A stretch of 64,000 nucleotides of DNA. It comes from VBWE01 sp943372645. Lineage in GTDB: Bacteria; Bacteroidota; Bacteroidia; Palsa-965. The first letter of the stretch is position 1, and each line of letters begins with the position of its first letter. The notes beneath the pieces are model-generated. The model made no database searches. It had not been told where the DNA came from and was given only the letters and a program-made list of their open reading frames with translations. Made by a program: the position numbers and the translations under genes. Shown here piece after piece: positions 37,933 through 46,043 of this stretch. The stretch lies in the NCBI GenBank assembly GCA_943372645.1, contig CALRZN010000012.1:1-64000 (forward strand), given 5' to 3'.

Positions 37933-39240
37933 ATGAACATAGCAGTAGTAGGAACAGGCTATGTCGGTCTCGTTACCGGCACGTGCCTGGCAGAAACAGG
38001 AAACAACGTTACCTGTGTGGATATTGATGCAACGAAAGTGGAGAAAATGCGCAACGGCATTATTCCCATTTACGAGCCGCACCTCGATACACTTTTCGAA
38101 CGCAACATCAAACAGGGGCGCCTGCACTTTACCACCAACCTGGCCGAAGCCATTGAAAAAGCAAAAATTATTTTTCTTGCGCTGCCTACGCCCCCGGGTG
38201 AAGACGGATCGGCCGACCTTTCGTATGTGCTTGGTGTTGCCGAACAGCTCGGCAAACTGATTAAAGACTATAAAATCATCGTGGATAAGAGCACGGTACC
38301 GGTAGGTACTGCTGACAAAGTGCACGCTGCTGTAAGTAAAAATGCAACGACTGAATTTGACGTGGTATCCAACCCGGAATTTTTGCGCGAAGGGTATGCG
38401 GTGGATGATTTTCTGAAACCGGATCGTGTGGTGATTGGTACCAGCAGCGACAAGGCCCGCAAGGTGATGGAAGAACTGTATAAACCGTATGTGCGCCAGG
38501 GCAACCCGATTATTTTTATGGATGAAAAATCGGCGGAGCTGACCAAGTATGCGGCCAATGCATTCCTGGCGACCAAAATCACATTCATGAACGAGATTGC
38601 CAACCTGTGCGAAAAACTCGGCGCAGATGTGGACATGGTGCGCATCGGTATCGGCAGCGATACACGCATCGGCAAACGGTTCCTGTTTCCCGGTATCGGT
38701 TACGGCGGAAGCTGTTTTCCGAAAGACGTGAAAGCACTGGCACATTCGGCCGGTGAAGTGAACCAGGAAATGAAAATACTGGATGCGGTGATGGAAGTGA
38801 ACGAAAACCAGAAAACGATTATCGTACCGAAAGTGAAAAACCATTTCGGCGGCAAGCTCGAAGGCAAAAAAATTGCCATCTGGGGACTCGCATTCAAACC
38901 CGATACCGACGATATCCGCGAAGCACCGGCCCTGTACATTATTGATGAACTGCTGGCTGCAGGTGCAACTGTTGCGGCTTACGATCCGGAAGCGATGAAC
39001 AACGTGAGCAAACTGCTCGGCGATAAAATCAGCTACGGCCTGGATGAATACGGTGTGCTTGAAAATGCAGACGCACTGATCATCTGCACCGAGTGGAGTT
39101 TGTTCCGCACACCTGATTTCGAACGCATGGCGAAACTGCTGAAGAACAATGTGATTTTCGACGGCCGCAACCTGTACAGCCTCGATCAGCCGCAGAGTGC
39201 GGGTTTCAGCTATTACAGCATCGGGCGTATTGCGGTGTGA
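37933..39240 (+). CDS. ugd: UDP-glucose 6-dehydrogenase
   Basis: 435 residues. It oxidises UDP-glucose to UDP-glucuronate with two NAD+. The NAD motif GTGYVGLVTG is at residues 7-16, the catalytic Cys261 is in GYGGSCFPKD, and NPEFLREG is at 147-154. The C-terminal domain (WGLAFKPDTDDIREAPA) is standard. The length and the FPKD motif fit UDP-glucose rather than UDP-HexNAc dehydrogenases. It is probably cotranscribed with the wbpE-like gene and ends at a strong terminator. Its product is the substrate of the Uxs-like enzyme at 42232. Confidence 0.94.
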   Translation: MNIAVVGTGYVGLVTGTCLAETGNNVTCVDIDATKVEKMRNGIIPIYEPHLDTLFERNIKQGRLHFTTNLAEAIEKAKIIFLALPTPPGEDGSADLSYVLGVAEQLGKLIKDYKIIVDKSTVPVGTADKVHAAVSKNATTEFDVVSNPEFLREGYAVDDFLKPDRVVIGTSSDKARKVMEELYKPYVRQGNPIIFMDEKSAELTKYAANAFLATKITFMNEIANLCEKLGADVDMVRIGIGSDTRIGKRFLFPGIGYGGSCFPKDVKALAHSAGEVNQEMKILDAVMEVNENQKTIIVPKVKNHFGGKLEGKKIAIWGLAFKPDTDDIREAPALYIIDELLAAGATVAAYDPEAMNNVSKLLGDKISYGLDEYGVLENADALIICTEWSLFRTPDFERMAKLLKNNVIFDGRNLYSLDQPQSAGFSYYSIGRIAV

Positions 39241-39262
39241 TACTAACGCTACTATAAAATTG

Positions 39263-39292
39263 AAAAAAGAATGCTTCGGCATTCTTTTTTTT
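39263..39292 (+). terminator. Intrinsic terminator after ugd
   Basis: GAATGC (39269-39274), loop TTCG, GCATTC, then eight T residues, with a flanking A-run making it usable from either strand. Confidence 0.9.
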
Positions 39293-39314
39293 GCTGAAAA
39301 TACCGGTACGATAC

Positions 39315-39344
39315 TTGCTTATGTGGTGTAAATCAATAAATTTG
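39315..39344 (+). promoter_or_regulatory. Promoter of the CFI-box lipoprotein gene
   Basis: TTG (39315-39317), a 19-nt spacer and TAAATTTG (39337-39344), 17 nt before the ATG at 39362. Confidence 0.6.
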
Positions 39345-39361
39345 AAAAACACCGATCCATC

Positions 39362-40204
39362 ATGCGTATAAAACTACCTGCATTTTTGTTTTTTGTTTTA
39401 GTGATTATGGGTGCTTCGGCATGCAAGTCCTACAAAACAGTTTCACTTGCCCCGGAAACCTTTTATGCGGACAAGGAACTTCCGAAAGACATCGGTACAG
39501 GGTATTACAACCTGTATGTGCATCATGGCACCACGGCGTTCCGTATGAAAGATGCGCAGCTCGACGGGCAGCAGCTTAAAGGGAAGCTGGAGCGCATGGC
39601 CAGCAACCCGCAGGAGCCGCAGACCAGGGCCGAACTGAAATCACATAAAAACGACATTCACATTTACATGAATAACCTGCCGGCAGACACGGCTGCAAAC
39701 GGTACCGTAACACTGCGTGCAAAACCGGCTGATGTGCGGACTGTTTCAATGGTTGCGAACGACAACAGGAAAAACGCACAGCGCGGTGCGGGTGCGTTTA
39801 TTGTATTTCTTGCGTTGGTGGTGGTGCTTGTGGGTGGTGTGATCTGGCTGGCTATTGCAAGTGCGAATTCGGTAAACGGAAACACGAACGGAAGCACTTC
39901 CGGTAACAGCAGCAGCGGTGGAAGCAACAGCAGCGGAAGCAACAGTGGAAACAGCAACAGCGGTTGTTACGTGGCCACCATGGTGTACGGTTCATACGAA
40001 GCGCCTGAAGTGTGGGTGCTGCGCAATTTCCGCGACCGTTTCCTGGCGCGTTTTTATTTCGGGCGCAAATTTATTTCGTGGTATTATAAAAACTCGCCCG
40101 CATTTGTGGAGCAGTATAAAAATGCTGCCGGGGTAAACCGTTCCATCCGGGTTGTACTTAACATCCTTGTCCGTTTTCTTGCATGGGCCGGTTTCCGAAA
40201 CTGA
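39362..40204 (+). CDS. Lipoprotein with membrane segment and CFI-box C-terminal domain
   Basis: 280 residues. A lipobox (MGASAC, Cys21) suggests lipid anchoring. A soluble region (22-140) precedes a transmembrane helix (about 145-167), then a Ser/Asn/Gly-rich linker (168-201). The C-terminus (202-280) begins CYVATMVYGSYEAPEVWVLR and continues FRDRFL, FYFGRKFISWYYKNSP, matching the CFI-box-CTERM domain, named for its usual Cys-Phe-Ile start. That domain is seen at the ends of very different bacterial proteins and has no known function. It overlaps the next gene by 22 nt. Confidence 0.82.
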   Translation: MRIKLPAFLFFVLVIMGASACKSYKTVSLAPETFYADKELPKDIGTGYYNLYVHHGTTAFRMKDAQLDGQQLKGKLERMASNPQEPQTRAELKSHKNDIHIYMNNLPADTAANGTVTLRAKPADVRTVSMVANDNRKNAQRGAGAFIVFLALVVVLVGGVIWLAIASANSVNGNTNGSTSGNSSSGGSNSSGSNSGNSNSGCYVATMVYGSYEAPEVWVLRNFRDRFLARFYFGRKFISWYYKNSPAFVEQYKNAAGVNRSIRVVLNILVRFLAWAGFRN

Positions 40205-40845
40205 TTGCACTGCTCGGGTGTATGTTGCTGTACGCAGGGGTTACACGCGCACAGGATGCGGCTACGCTGAAATATTTCGGGCTCAGTATTCATCCGTTTG
40301 GTGATCCTACGGCCGAACTGCAACCGTACAAACTGGATCCGAATGCGTTTTTTGTTTTGAACTTCGGTGGCTTTGCGGGATACGAACATTATGTGTGGCA
40401 CGACCTGGCTTCCGTAAAAGTGTTACAGGGTGTTTTTACCGATTGTTCCGGCGGCCTCTCCGGATTTTCGCACATCGGTGTGCGCGGACTGCTGGCATCA
40501 ACAGCACGGCACCGCCTCATGTTCGGAATAGGTCCGGCGCTGATGTACCGCGAGTCGTGGGCGCGTTTCGGTGAAAAATATACATCAACCGGTTATTTCA
40601 ACGATTACCATTCGCGCAACCTCGGCGACATCCAGTGGAAACTGTACCCGGCTGTTTTTGAATTTGAATACGATTACCGCCTCGGTGAAAAAACCGATTT
40701 TTCGTTCAGCTTTACGCCCGGTATTCCTACGGTAATGACGATGCAGTTTGGCGTGAAGTACTGGTTCAATAAAAATTTCAAACCCATGCCAGTGAATTTG
40801 GTGCGGCCGGGAAAACGCTGGAGAAACAGGAACAGTCAGATTTGA
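40183..40845 (+). CDS. Hypothetical exported protein whose 3' end lies in a repeat
   Basis: 220 residues. The N-terminus (about 1-24, LIALLGCMLLYAGVTRAQ) is a signal peptide. Strands such as VLNFGGFAGYEHYVWHD, LMFGIGPALMYRES and FEFEYDYRLGEKTDFSFSF suggest a small outer-membrane barrel. No named family is recognised. It overlaps the CFI-box gene by 22 nt, so it is translationally coupled to it. The last codons and the stop (CAGATTTGA) are the first bases of the 22-nt repeat array, so the C-terminus has probably been altered by the repeat. Confidence 0.72.
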   Translation: MGRFPKLIALLGCMLLYAGVTRAQDAATLKYFGLSIHPFGDPTAELQPYKLDPNAFFVLNFGGFAGYEHYVWHDLASVKVLQGVFTDCSGGLSGFSHIGVRGLLASTARHRLMFGIGPALMYRESWARFGEKYTSTGYFNDYHSRNLGDIQWKLYPAVFEFEYDYRLGEKTDFSFSFTPGIPTVMTMQFGVKYWFNKNFKPMPVNLVRPGKRWRNRNSQI

Positions 40846-40978
40846 GACTTTTAGATATGAGATATTAGACAAAATGGCGGTATCTCATATCTGAAAGTCT
40901 CATATCTCACATCTGGCAGTCTCATATCTCAAATCTGTAAGTCTGATATCTCAAATCTGTAAGTCTGATATCTGGAAA
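40837..40978. repeat. Array of 22-nt repeats, left of lpxR
   Basis: An inverted half (CAGATTTGAGACTTTTAG, ATATGAGATATTAGAC) is followed by about five direct units of 22 nt of the form GTCTCATATCTCAAATCTG plus three bases. The halves can fold on each other. A relative lies on the other side of lpxR at 42035-42177. There are no unique spacers, so it is not a CRISPR array. Confidence 0.8.
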
Positions 40979-40987
40979 ACAGATCGT

Positions 40988-41995
40988 TTAAAACGCCACC
41001 CCGATTTTACAATGTCCCCAGCGGTGACGCATGCCGGTATCAAATTCAGGACTGAGGTCCACAAACAAATAATGTACGTGTAACCCGCGCCAGGCCAGTT
41101 CCAGGCCGTAATCGGCGCGCCATACGATGCGTTTCAGTTCATCAGCAGGAATCGTATAAATACTTTCTTTTCCCATTAAGCCGCCTTGCAGTGTAGCGTT
41201 GTGTCCAACAGCGATGGCAGTTCCTGTTCCGGTAATCCAGATGCGGAACGGTTTGTTTTTTTGCCAGGGATTAAACAGCGGATACATACGGCCCGCACGG
41301 AATGCAAGCGCCGCCTGTGCGTTGGTGTAAAGCGTTCCGGCCTGTGCGGAAAATGCGGTGTGTACCTGGAACCGGTTACGTTGCAGCAATCCTTTTTCCA
41401 CCGTGAGGGTGTAGTTGAGCAACGGACTGTTGTTCACCTGGAACTGCCAGCCGTGCGGCGTTACCCCATTAAGCCAGCGGTGAATGGTCGTTTGTGTTTC
41501 TTCGCAACCGCTGCACGCACCGATGCCACCCGCCTGTAATTCGGAGGTGATGCGTACATTTTTGCTGGTGTCGGTAACAATACGTTGCGCCGCCAGGGAA
41601 ATGGCCCCTGCAAAGGGGCGATTATTCACAAGAATAATGTCTTCGCGGATGGACGTGGGCGTGAAACACTGGTGGTTAAACGAAATCGCATACGATTCCT
41701 CGGTGCCGTTTTTCAGTCCCGGAAACAGGTGCGTTTTACGCAGGAACCGGAAAGCCGGAAGCGCAAGCTCCATGCGGACACCCTGCGTGTAGTAATAATC
41801 CGTAGCGGTAAAAAAATCGTTGCTGTAATGCAGGCGGAAATGGCGCTGCAGGGGAAGTTTCTGTGCTGGCAGGAGTGTGGGAGTCAGAAACAGGAACAGG
41901 GCGCAGAGCGAATATTTAACAGTTCGTAGAAAATGAAACAGAGCGGGAGACAGCGCACAGAGCAACCTTCGGAACAGCGCGGAAAATTGGAACAT
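40988..41995 (-). CDS. lpxR: LpxR-like lipid A 3'-O-deacylase (DUF2219)
   Basis: 335 residues from the ATG at 41995; the longer frame to 42112 would encode repeat sequence and is rejected. LpxR is an outer-membrane 12-strand barrel that removes the 3'-acyloxyacyl group of lipid A. The active-site signature is visible: Asn59-Asp60 in HYSNDFFTATDYYYTQG, and His108 in SFNHQCFTP. A signal peptide (about 1-45) ends LLPAQ, longer than usual. Both flanks are 22-nt repeat arrays. Family membership is well supported; activity on this lipid A is inferred. Confidence 0.85.
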   Translation of the reverse strand: MFQFSALFRRLLCALSPALFHFLRTVKYSLCALFLFLTPTLLPAQKLPLQRHFRLHYSNDFFTATDYYYTQGVRMELALPAFRFLRKTHLFPGLKNGTEESYAISFNHQCFTPTSIREDIILVNNRPFAGAISLAAQRIVTDTSKNVRITSELQAGGIGACSGCEETQTTIHRWLNGVTPHGWQFQVNNSPLLNYTLTVEKGLLQRNRFQVHTAFSAQAGTLYTNAQAALAFRAGRMYPLFNPWQKNKPFRIWITGTGTAIAVGHNATLQGGLMGKESIYTIPADELKRIVWRADYGLELAWRGLHVHYLFVDLSPEFDTGMRHRWGHCKIGVAF

Positions 41996-42034
41996 GCAGT
42001 GGCTTTGCGGACATATACGTAATAGAAATACGAT

Positions 42035-42177
42035 CAGATTTGAGACTTTTAGATGTGAGATTTGAGACGAACATCGGGAAGGCGACAGGATTTGCACGAT
42101 AGCAGGTCTCATATCTCAAATCTGGAAATCTCATATCTAAAAGTCTAACATCTCAAATCTGAAAGTCTCAAATCTGA
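42035..42177. repeat. Array of 22-nt repeats, right of lpxR
   Basis: CAGATTTGAGACTTTTAG (42035-42052) opens it as in the left array. An unrelated middle of about 36 nt (42069-42105) is followed by units such as GTCTCATATCTCAAATCTG, ATCTCATATCTAAAAGTC and GTCTCAAATCTG. It lies upstream of both lpxR (leftward) and the Uxs-like gene (rightward). Confidence 0.8.
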
Positions 42178-42197
42178 TTTCAGTAAGTTGAATTTTG

Positions 42198-42205
42198 TAC
42201 CTTCG
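42198..42205 (+). promoter_or_regulatory. -7 box (TACCTTCG) of the Uxs-like gene
   Basis: TACCTTCG lies 26 nt before the ATG at 42232, directly after the repeat array. Confidence 0.5.
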
Positions 42206-42231
42206 CACCTGCATTATCAAACACTTTTCGA

Positions 42232-43215
42232 ATGGCCGCTAAACGCGTACTGATTACCGGTGCTGCCGGGTTTCTCGGATCACACCTGTGTGACCGTTTC
42301 ATCAAAGAAGGATTCGCTGTTGTCGGCATGGACAACCTGGTTACCGGCGATCTGAAAAACATCGACCACCTGTTTAAACATCCGGATTTTGAATTTTATC
42401 ACCACGATGTTTCCAAGTTCGTGTTTGTTCCCGGTGAGCTCGATTACATCCTGCACTTCGCATCACCAGCCAGCCCGATTGATTACCTGAAAATTCCGAT
42501 CCAGACGCTGAAAGTAAGTTCGCTGGGTACGCACAACCTGCTCGGACTGGCGCGTGTGAAAAAGGCGCGCATCCTGGTTGCTTCCACTTCGGAGGTTTAC
42601 GGCGATCCGCTGGTGCATCCGCAAACGGAAGATTACTGGGGCCATGTTAATCCCATCGGTCCGCGCGGTGTTTACGACGAAGCAAAACGGTTTATGGAAG
42701 CCATAACGATGGCCTATCATACCTACCACGGCGTGGAAACACGCATTGTGCGCATATTTAATACCTATGGTCCGCGCATGCGCCTGAACGACGGCCGTGT
42801 ACTGCCGGCATTTATCGGGCAGGCCCTTCGCGGCGAAGACCTTACGGTGTTCGGTGATGGCAGCCAGACACGTTCGTTCTGTTATGTGGACGACCTGGTG
42901 GAAGGCATTTACCGTTTGCTGATGAGTGATTACGTGAACCCGGTGAACATCGGCAACCCGCAGGAAATTACCATCCGCGAGTTTGGTGAAGAAATTATCA
43001 AGCTCACCGGAACCGCTCAGAAGATGGTGTATCACCCGCTGCCCACCGACGATCCGAAACAGCGCCGTCCCGATATTACGCTCGCGAAAAAACTGCTGGG
43101 CTGGGAACCGCAAATTGACCGCGCCGAAGGCCTGAAACGCACCTATGCGTATTTCAAATCGCTTTCGAACGACGAACTTTACAAAAAGGAACACCGCGAG
43201 TTTGAGAAAAAGTAG
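42232..43215 (+). CDS. UDP-glucuronate decarboxylase (UDP-xylose synthase), extended SDR
   Basis: 327 residues. The NAD motif GAAGFLG is at residues 10-16 and the catalytic set is Thr119, Tyr148 and Lys152 (GVYDEAK). The segments HFASPASPIDY, STSEVYGDP, EDYWGHVNPIGPRG and QTRSFCYVDDLV are diagnostic of the Uxs group, which oxidises and decarboxylates UDP-GlcA to UDP-xylose. Ugd at 37933 provides the substrate. It is not directly adjacent to ugd: the CFI-box, unknown and lpxR genes intervene. Confidence in the subgroup is high from these segments. Confidence 0.92.
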   Translation: MAAKRVLITGAAGFLGSHLCDRFIKEGFAVVGMDNLVTGDLKNIDHLFKHPDFEFYHHDVSKFVFVPGELDYILHFASPASPIDYLKIPIQTLKVSSLGTHNLLGLARVKKARILVASTSEVYGDPLVHPQTEDYWGHVNPIGPRGVYDEAKRFMEAITMAYHTYHGVETRIVRIFNTYGPRMRLNDGRVLPAFIGQALRGEDLTVFGDGSQTRSFCYVDDLVEGIYRLLMSDYVNPVNIGNPQEITIREFGEEIIKLTGTAQKMVYHPLPTDDPKQRRPDITLAKKLLGWEPQIDRAEGLKRTYAYFKSLSNDELYKKEHREFEKK

Positions 43216-43256
43216 GATACGGTTCATGGAAAATCGTTTCCTGCATAAAAATTATT

Positions 43257-44288
43257 TTATCGTTCCGGCCATACAACAACGTGGGACAATGTTCCTTTTA
43301 GCAAAAAATGGCTTTCACGTTCTTGTTCATCCTTAAGGTAAATCCTGAAACTGTATGCCGAGTCTTTAGAAGTAACCTTGCCTTCTCCAAAGAGTGAATT
43401 AGATAGCGATCCGTCGGTAAACGTAATTTTGTTAGATGGTGTATTCCAGTTAAAAACGCCGGAAATATTTTCTATTCGCGTAATGGTTCCTGTTTTTCCT
43501 TCATTTGCAAGAAATATTTTAATACCCTTCTTGTAGAGGTTATAATCAAAGAGATCCCCTCGGGGCGAAGGCCCTGGTGTAACAATAACTTGTTTGAGAT
43601 AAAGAACAGACTTGTCGCCATCAACAGGCAACGGGTGTTGTTTTTCACCATAGGAAGGTTGTCTAAGTTTAGGAATATCTTTACGTGCAATTGAAAACGT
43701 AATTAAATTGGTGTCTTCTGCCATAATTTCAGGAAAACTTGAACTCCATTCGCCATCGTTTATTGATCTGCGGATCAGGTATGTGAAACTATCGGCACTT
43801 GCTGTATAAAAACGCCCGGCAGAGGTGCCTGTTGTAGTGCTAAACAAATAATAGTCTGTTGTATCCGGGTTATTCAGCATGAATGCCTTCATTTCCCAGT
43901 CCGCTGCTTCAAACTGGCGGGTTCTGATTCTATTTTGTCTGTCCCATTCTTTATCTGAATTGCTCCGATTTGTGGCTGAAATTATCAGCGCGATTAAGAT
44001 CAGCACCGTGGCAATTATACCCGAAAAAGCATACCAGGGTGTCGGTATTTTTATACCTGCATCGTTTATCTTTTTCTGGATTTCAGGCGTGATTTCGTAA
44101 AGTTCATTACCTCTCCGAATGGCCCATAATTCGCCCAGCGGGAAAAACGGAATATGAATCAAATGTGCATACCTGCATAGTCCCTCGATACGGTCATTTG
44201 GTTGAAATAACGATTCATTTAACCCGATTTCCTGGGGTGTAAGTTTTACCATTGTAAATGAATTCCAGCCTACGCGAATTATTGCCAT
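43257..44288 (-). CDS. Hypothetical membrane-anchored protein
   Basis: 343 residues with one transmembrane helix (about 86-107, IIATVLILIALIISA). The N-terminal 80 residues are cytoplasmic or a small binding domain (GLCRYAHLIHIPFFPLG), and the large C-terminal part (about 110-343) is soluble and beta-rich. No family is recognised. It is oriented against the polysaccharide genes and splits the Uxs-like gene from the wbpD-like gene. It is visibly richer in A and T than its neighbours, which suggests a different history. The start is the first plausible ATG. Confidence 0.65.
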   Translation of the reverse strand: MAIIRVGWNSFTMVKLTPQEIGLNESLFQPNDRIEGLCRYAHLIHIPFFPLGELWAIRRGNELYEITPEIQKKINDAGIKIPTPWYAFSGIIATVLILIALIISATNRSNSDKEWDRQNRIRTRQFEAADWEMKAFMLNNPDTTDYYLFSTTTGTSAGRFYTASADSFTYLIRRSINDGEWSSSFPEIMAEDTNLITFSIARKDIPKLRQPSYGEKQHPLPVDGDKSVLYLKQVIVTPGPSPRGDLFDYNLYKKGIKIFLANEGKTGTITRIENISGVFNWNTPSNKITFTDGSLSNSLFGEGKVTSKDSAYSFRIYLKDEQERESHFLLKGTLSHVVVWPER

Positions 44289-44385
44289 ATATTGAGATTT
44301 TGAGTGAAAAATACAAAAAACATTTTATCGGAAATTGATTTCCACTGGCTTTCAATAGTTTGCCGCGGCCTTTCCATTTTATATT

Positions 44386-44393
44386 TATCTTTG
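44386..44393 (+). promoter_or_regulatory. -7 box (TATCTTTG) of the wbpDBA-like operon
   Basis: TATCTTTG is an exact match ending 10 nt before the ATG at 44404; a TTTG lies further upstream at 44359. Confidence 0.6.
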
Positions 44394-44403
44394 TACTCCT
44401 GAA

Positions 44404-44994
44404 ATGCAGCCAGAAAACGAATTTTACGCGCATCCGTCGGCTATTATTGACGAAGGATGCACCATCGGGAAAGGCACCAAAGTGTGGCACTTCTCGCATA
44501 TTATGCCCAACTGTGTGATCGGTGAAAACTGTAACATCGGGCAGAACGTGGTCATCTCACCCGAAGTGGTGCTGGGGCGCAATGTAAAAATCCAGAATAA
44601 CGTTTCGCTTTACACCGGCGTTACCTGCGACGATGATGTGTTTCTCGGCCCCTCGTGTGTGTTTACCAATGTTACCAATCCGCGCAGCGCAGTAAACCGC
44701 CGCGGGCAGTATGCCAAAACGCATGTGGGCAAAGGCGCGTCGGTGGGTGCAAATGCAACTATTGTTTGCGGACACGACATCGGTGCGTTTGCGTTTATCG
44801 GAGCGGGTGCGGTGGTAACGAAAAACGTTCCCGCGTATGCGCTGCTGGTGGGCAACCCGGCCAAACAACTGGGCTGGATGAGCGAGTTCGGTCATCGCCT
44901 GAACTTTGATGCGAACGGCCTGGCCACCTGTCCCGAAAGCAACGAACAATACAAACTTGAAAAAGGGTCGGTTACAAAAATAACCGGCAACTGA
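44404..44994 (+). CDS. wbpD: Sugar N-acetyltransferase, WbpD/WlbB-like (left-handed beta helix)
   Basis: 196 residues with hexapeptide repeats forming a left-handed beta helix (about 10-130: ENCNIGQNVVISPEVVLGRN, VKIQNNVSLYTG). WbpD and WlbB transfer acetyl from acetyl-CoA to the 3-amino group of UDP-GlcNAc(3N)A. The segments NPRSAVNRRGQY and VGKGASVGANATIVCG are typical. The next two genes encode WbpB- and WbpA-like enzymes at 2-nt and 21-nt spacing, so this is an operon for UDP-diacetamido-uronic acid. Confidence 0.87.
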   Translation: MQPENEFYAHPSAIIDEGCTIGKGTKVWHFSHIMPNCVIGENCNIGQNVVISPEVVLGRNVKIQNNVSLYTGVTCDDDVFLGPSCVFTNVTNPRSAVNRRGQYAKTHVGKGASVGANATIVCGHDIGAFAFIGAGAVVTKNVPAYALLVGNPAKQLGWMSEFGHRLNFDANGLATCPESNEQYKLEKGSVTKITGN

Positions 44995-44996
44995 AT

Positions 44997-46022
44997 ATGG
45001 AACCAATCAGATTTGCAGTAATCGGGCAGGGGCATATCGGCAAGCGGCATGCGGAAATGATTCGCCGCAACCCGGCCTGTAAGCTGGTAGCCGTGTGTGA
45101 TGTGCAGCCGAAAGAACAACTCAACCTCGGCGATCTGCAGGAAGCATTTTACAACACCATTGACGAATTGCTCGCGGCGCACCCGGATGTGCAGGTCATC
45201 AACATCTGCACGCCCAACGGCCTGCATGCCGAACACGCCATCAAAGGCCTTTCGGCCGGCAAACACATCGTGTGCGAAAAACCGATGGCGCTGAGCAAAG
45301 CCGATTGCGAATCGGTGATTTACAAAGCGCTGCAGATGCACCGTACGGTGTTCTGTGTGATGCAGAACCGCTATTCGCCGCCTTCGGTGTGGATCAAAGA
45401 CATTGTGGAAAATAAAATCATCGGCGATATTTTCATGGTGCAGCTGAACTGCTACTGGAACCGCGATGAACGTTATTACAAAAAAGGAAGCTGGAAAGGC
45501 GTACAGCAGCTCGACGGCGGAACACTGTTTACGCAGTTTTCGCACTTTATTGATATCCTGTACTGGCTGTTTGGTGATATCACCGACATCAATGCAAAGT
45601 TCAGCGATTTTACGCACAGCAACCTTACCGAGTTTGAAGACAGCGGCATCGTGAACTTCCGGTTCATCAACGGCGGCATGGGCTGTATCAACTATTCCAC
45701 CGCGGTGTGGGATACAAACCTGGAAAGCAGCATGACCATTGTCGGAAGTAAAGGCAGCGTAAAAATCGGCGGGCAGTACATGGACAAAGTGGAATACTGC
45801 CATATCAATAATTACGAAATGCCCGAACTGGCACCCACCGCGCCCGCCAACGATTACGGCGCGTACAAAGGTTCAGCAAACAACCACCATTTTATTATTC
45901 AGAACGTGGTGGAAACATTAAAAGGAAATACCACCATTACCACCAACGCCATGGAAGGCCTGAAAGTGGTGGACATGATTGAACGCATTTACGCGCTGCG
46001 CAACGCCGACCGTAAATCCTGA
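44997..46022 (+). CDS. wbpB: UDP-HexNAcA 3-dehydrogenase, WbpB/WlbA-like (Gfo/Idh/MocA)
   Basis: 341 residues. The Rossmann motif GQGHIGKRH is at residues 10-18 and the family motif CEKPMAL contains Lys95. A C-terminal Gfo/Idh/MocA domain has FTQFSHFIDILYW, with the His expected in the active site. WbpB and WlbA oxidise the C3 hydroxyl of UDP-GlcNAcA, giving the keto sugar that WbpE aminates. In the characterised enzymes NAD+ is regenerated by 2-oxoglutarate. It is 2 nt after the wbpD-like gene. Confidence 0.88.
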   Translation: MEPIRFAVIGQGHIGKRHAEMIRRNPACKLVAVCDVQPKEQLNLGDLQEAFYNTIDELLAAHPDVQVINICTPNGLHAEHAIKGLSAGKHIVCEKPMALSKADCESVIYKALQMHRTVFCVMQNRYSPPSVWIKDIVENKIIGDIFMVQLNCYWNRDERYYKKGSWKGVQQLDGGTLFTQFSHFIDILYWLFGDITDINAKFSDFTHSNLTEFEDSGIVNFRFINGGMGCINYSTAVWDTNLESSMTIVGSKGSVKIGGQYMDKVEYCHINNYEMPELAPTAPANDYGAYKGSANNHHFIIQNVVETLKGNTTITTNAMEGLKVVDMIERIYALRNADRKS

Positions 46023-46043
46023 TACAAAAAAGTAAAACGCATT

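Noticed and set aside
37885..39282. 465-codon open frame on the minus strand
   Set aside because: It is antisense to the well-supported ugd gene and its translation is rich in His, Phe and Val without any motif; it arises from the codon bias of ugd.
40837..42177. CRISPR array at the 22-nt repeats
   Set aside because: Units are contiguous and degenerate with no unique spacers, include inverted copies, and there are no cas genes.
44892..45803. 303-codon minus-strand frame
   Set aside because: Antisense to the wbpB-like gene; no start context or motif.
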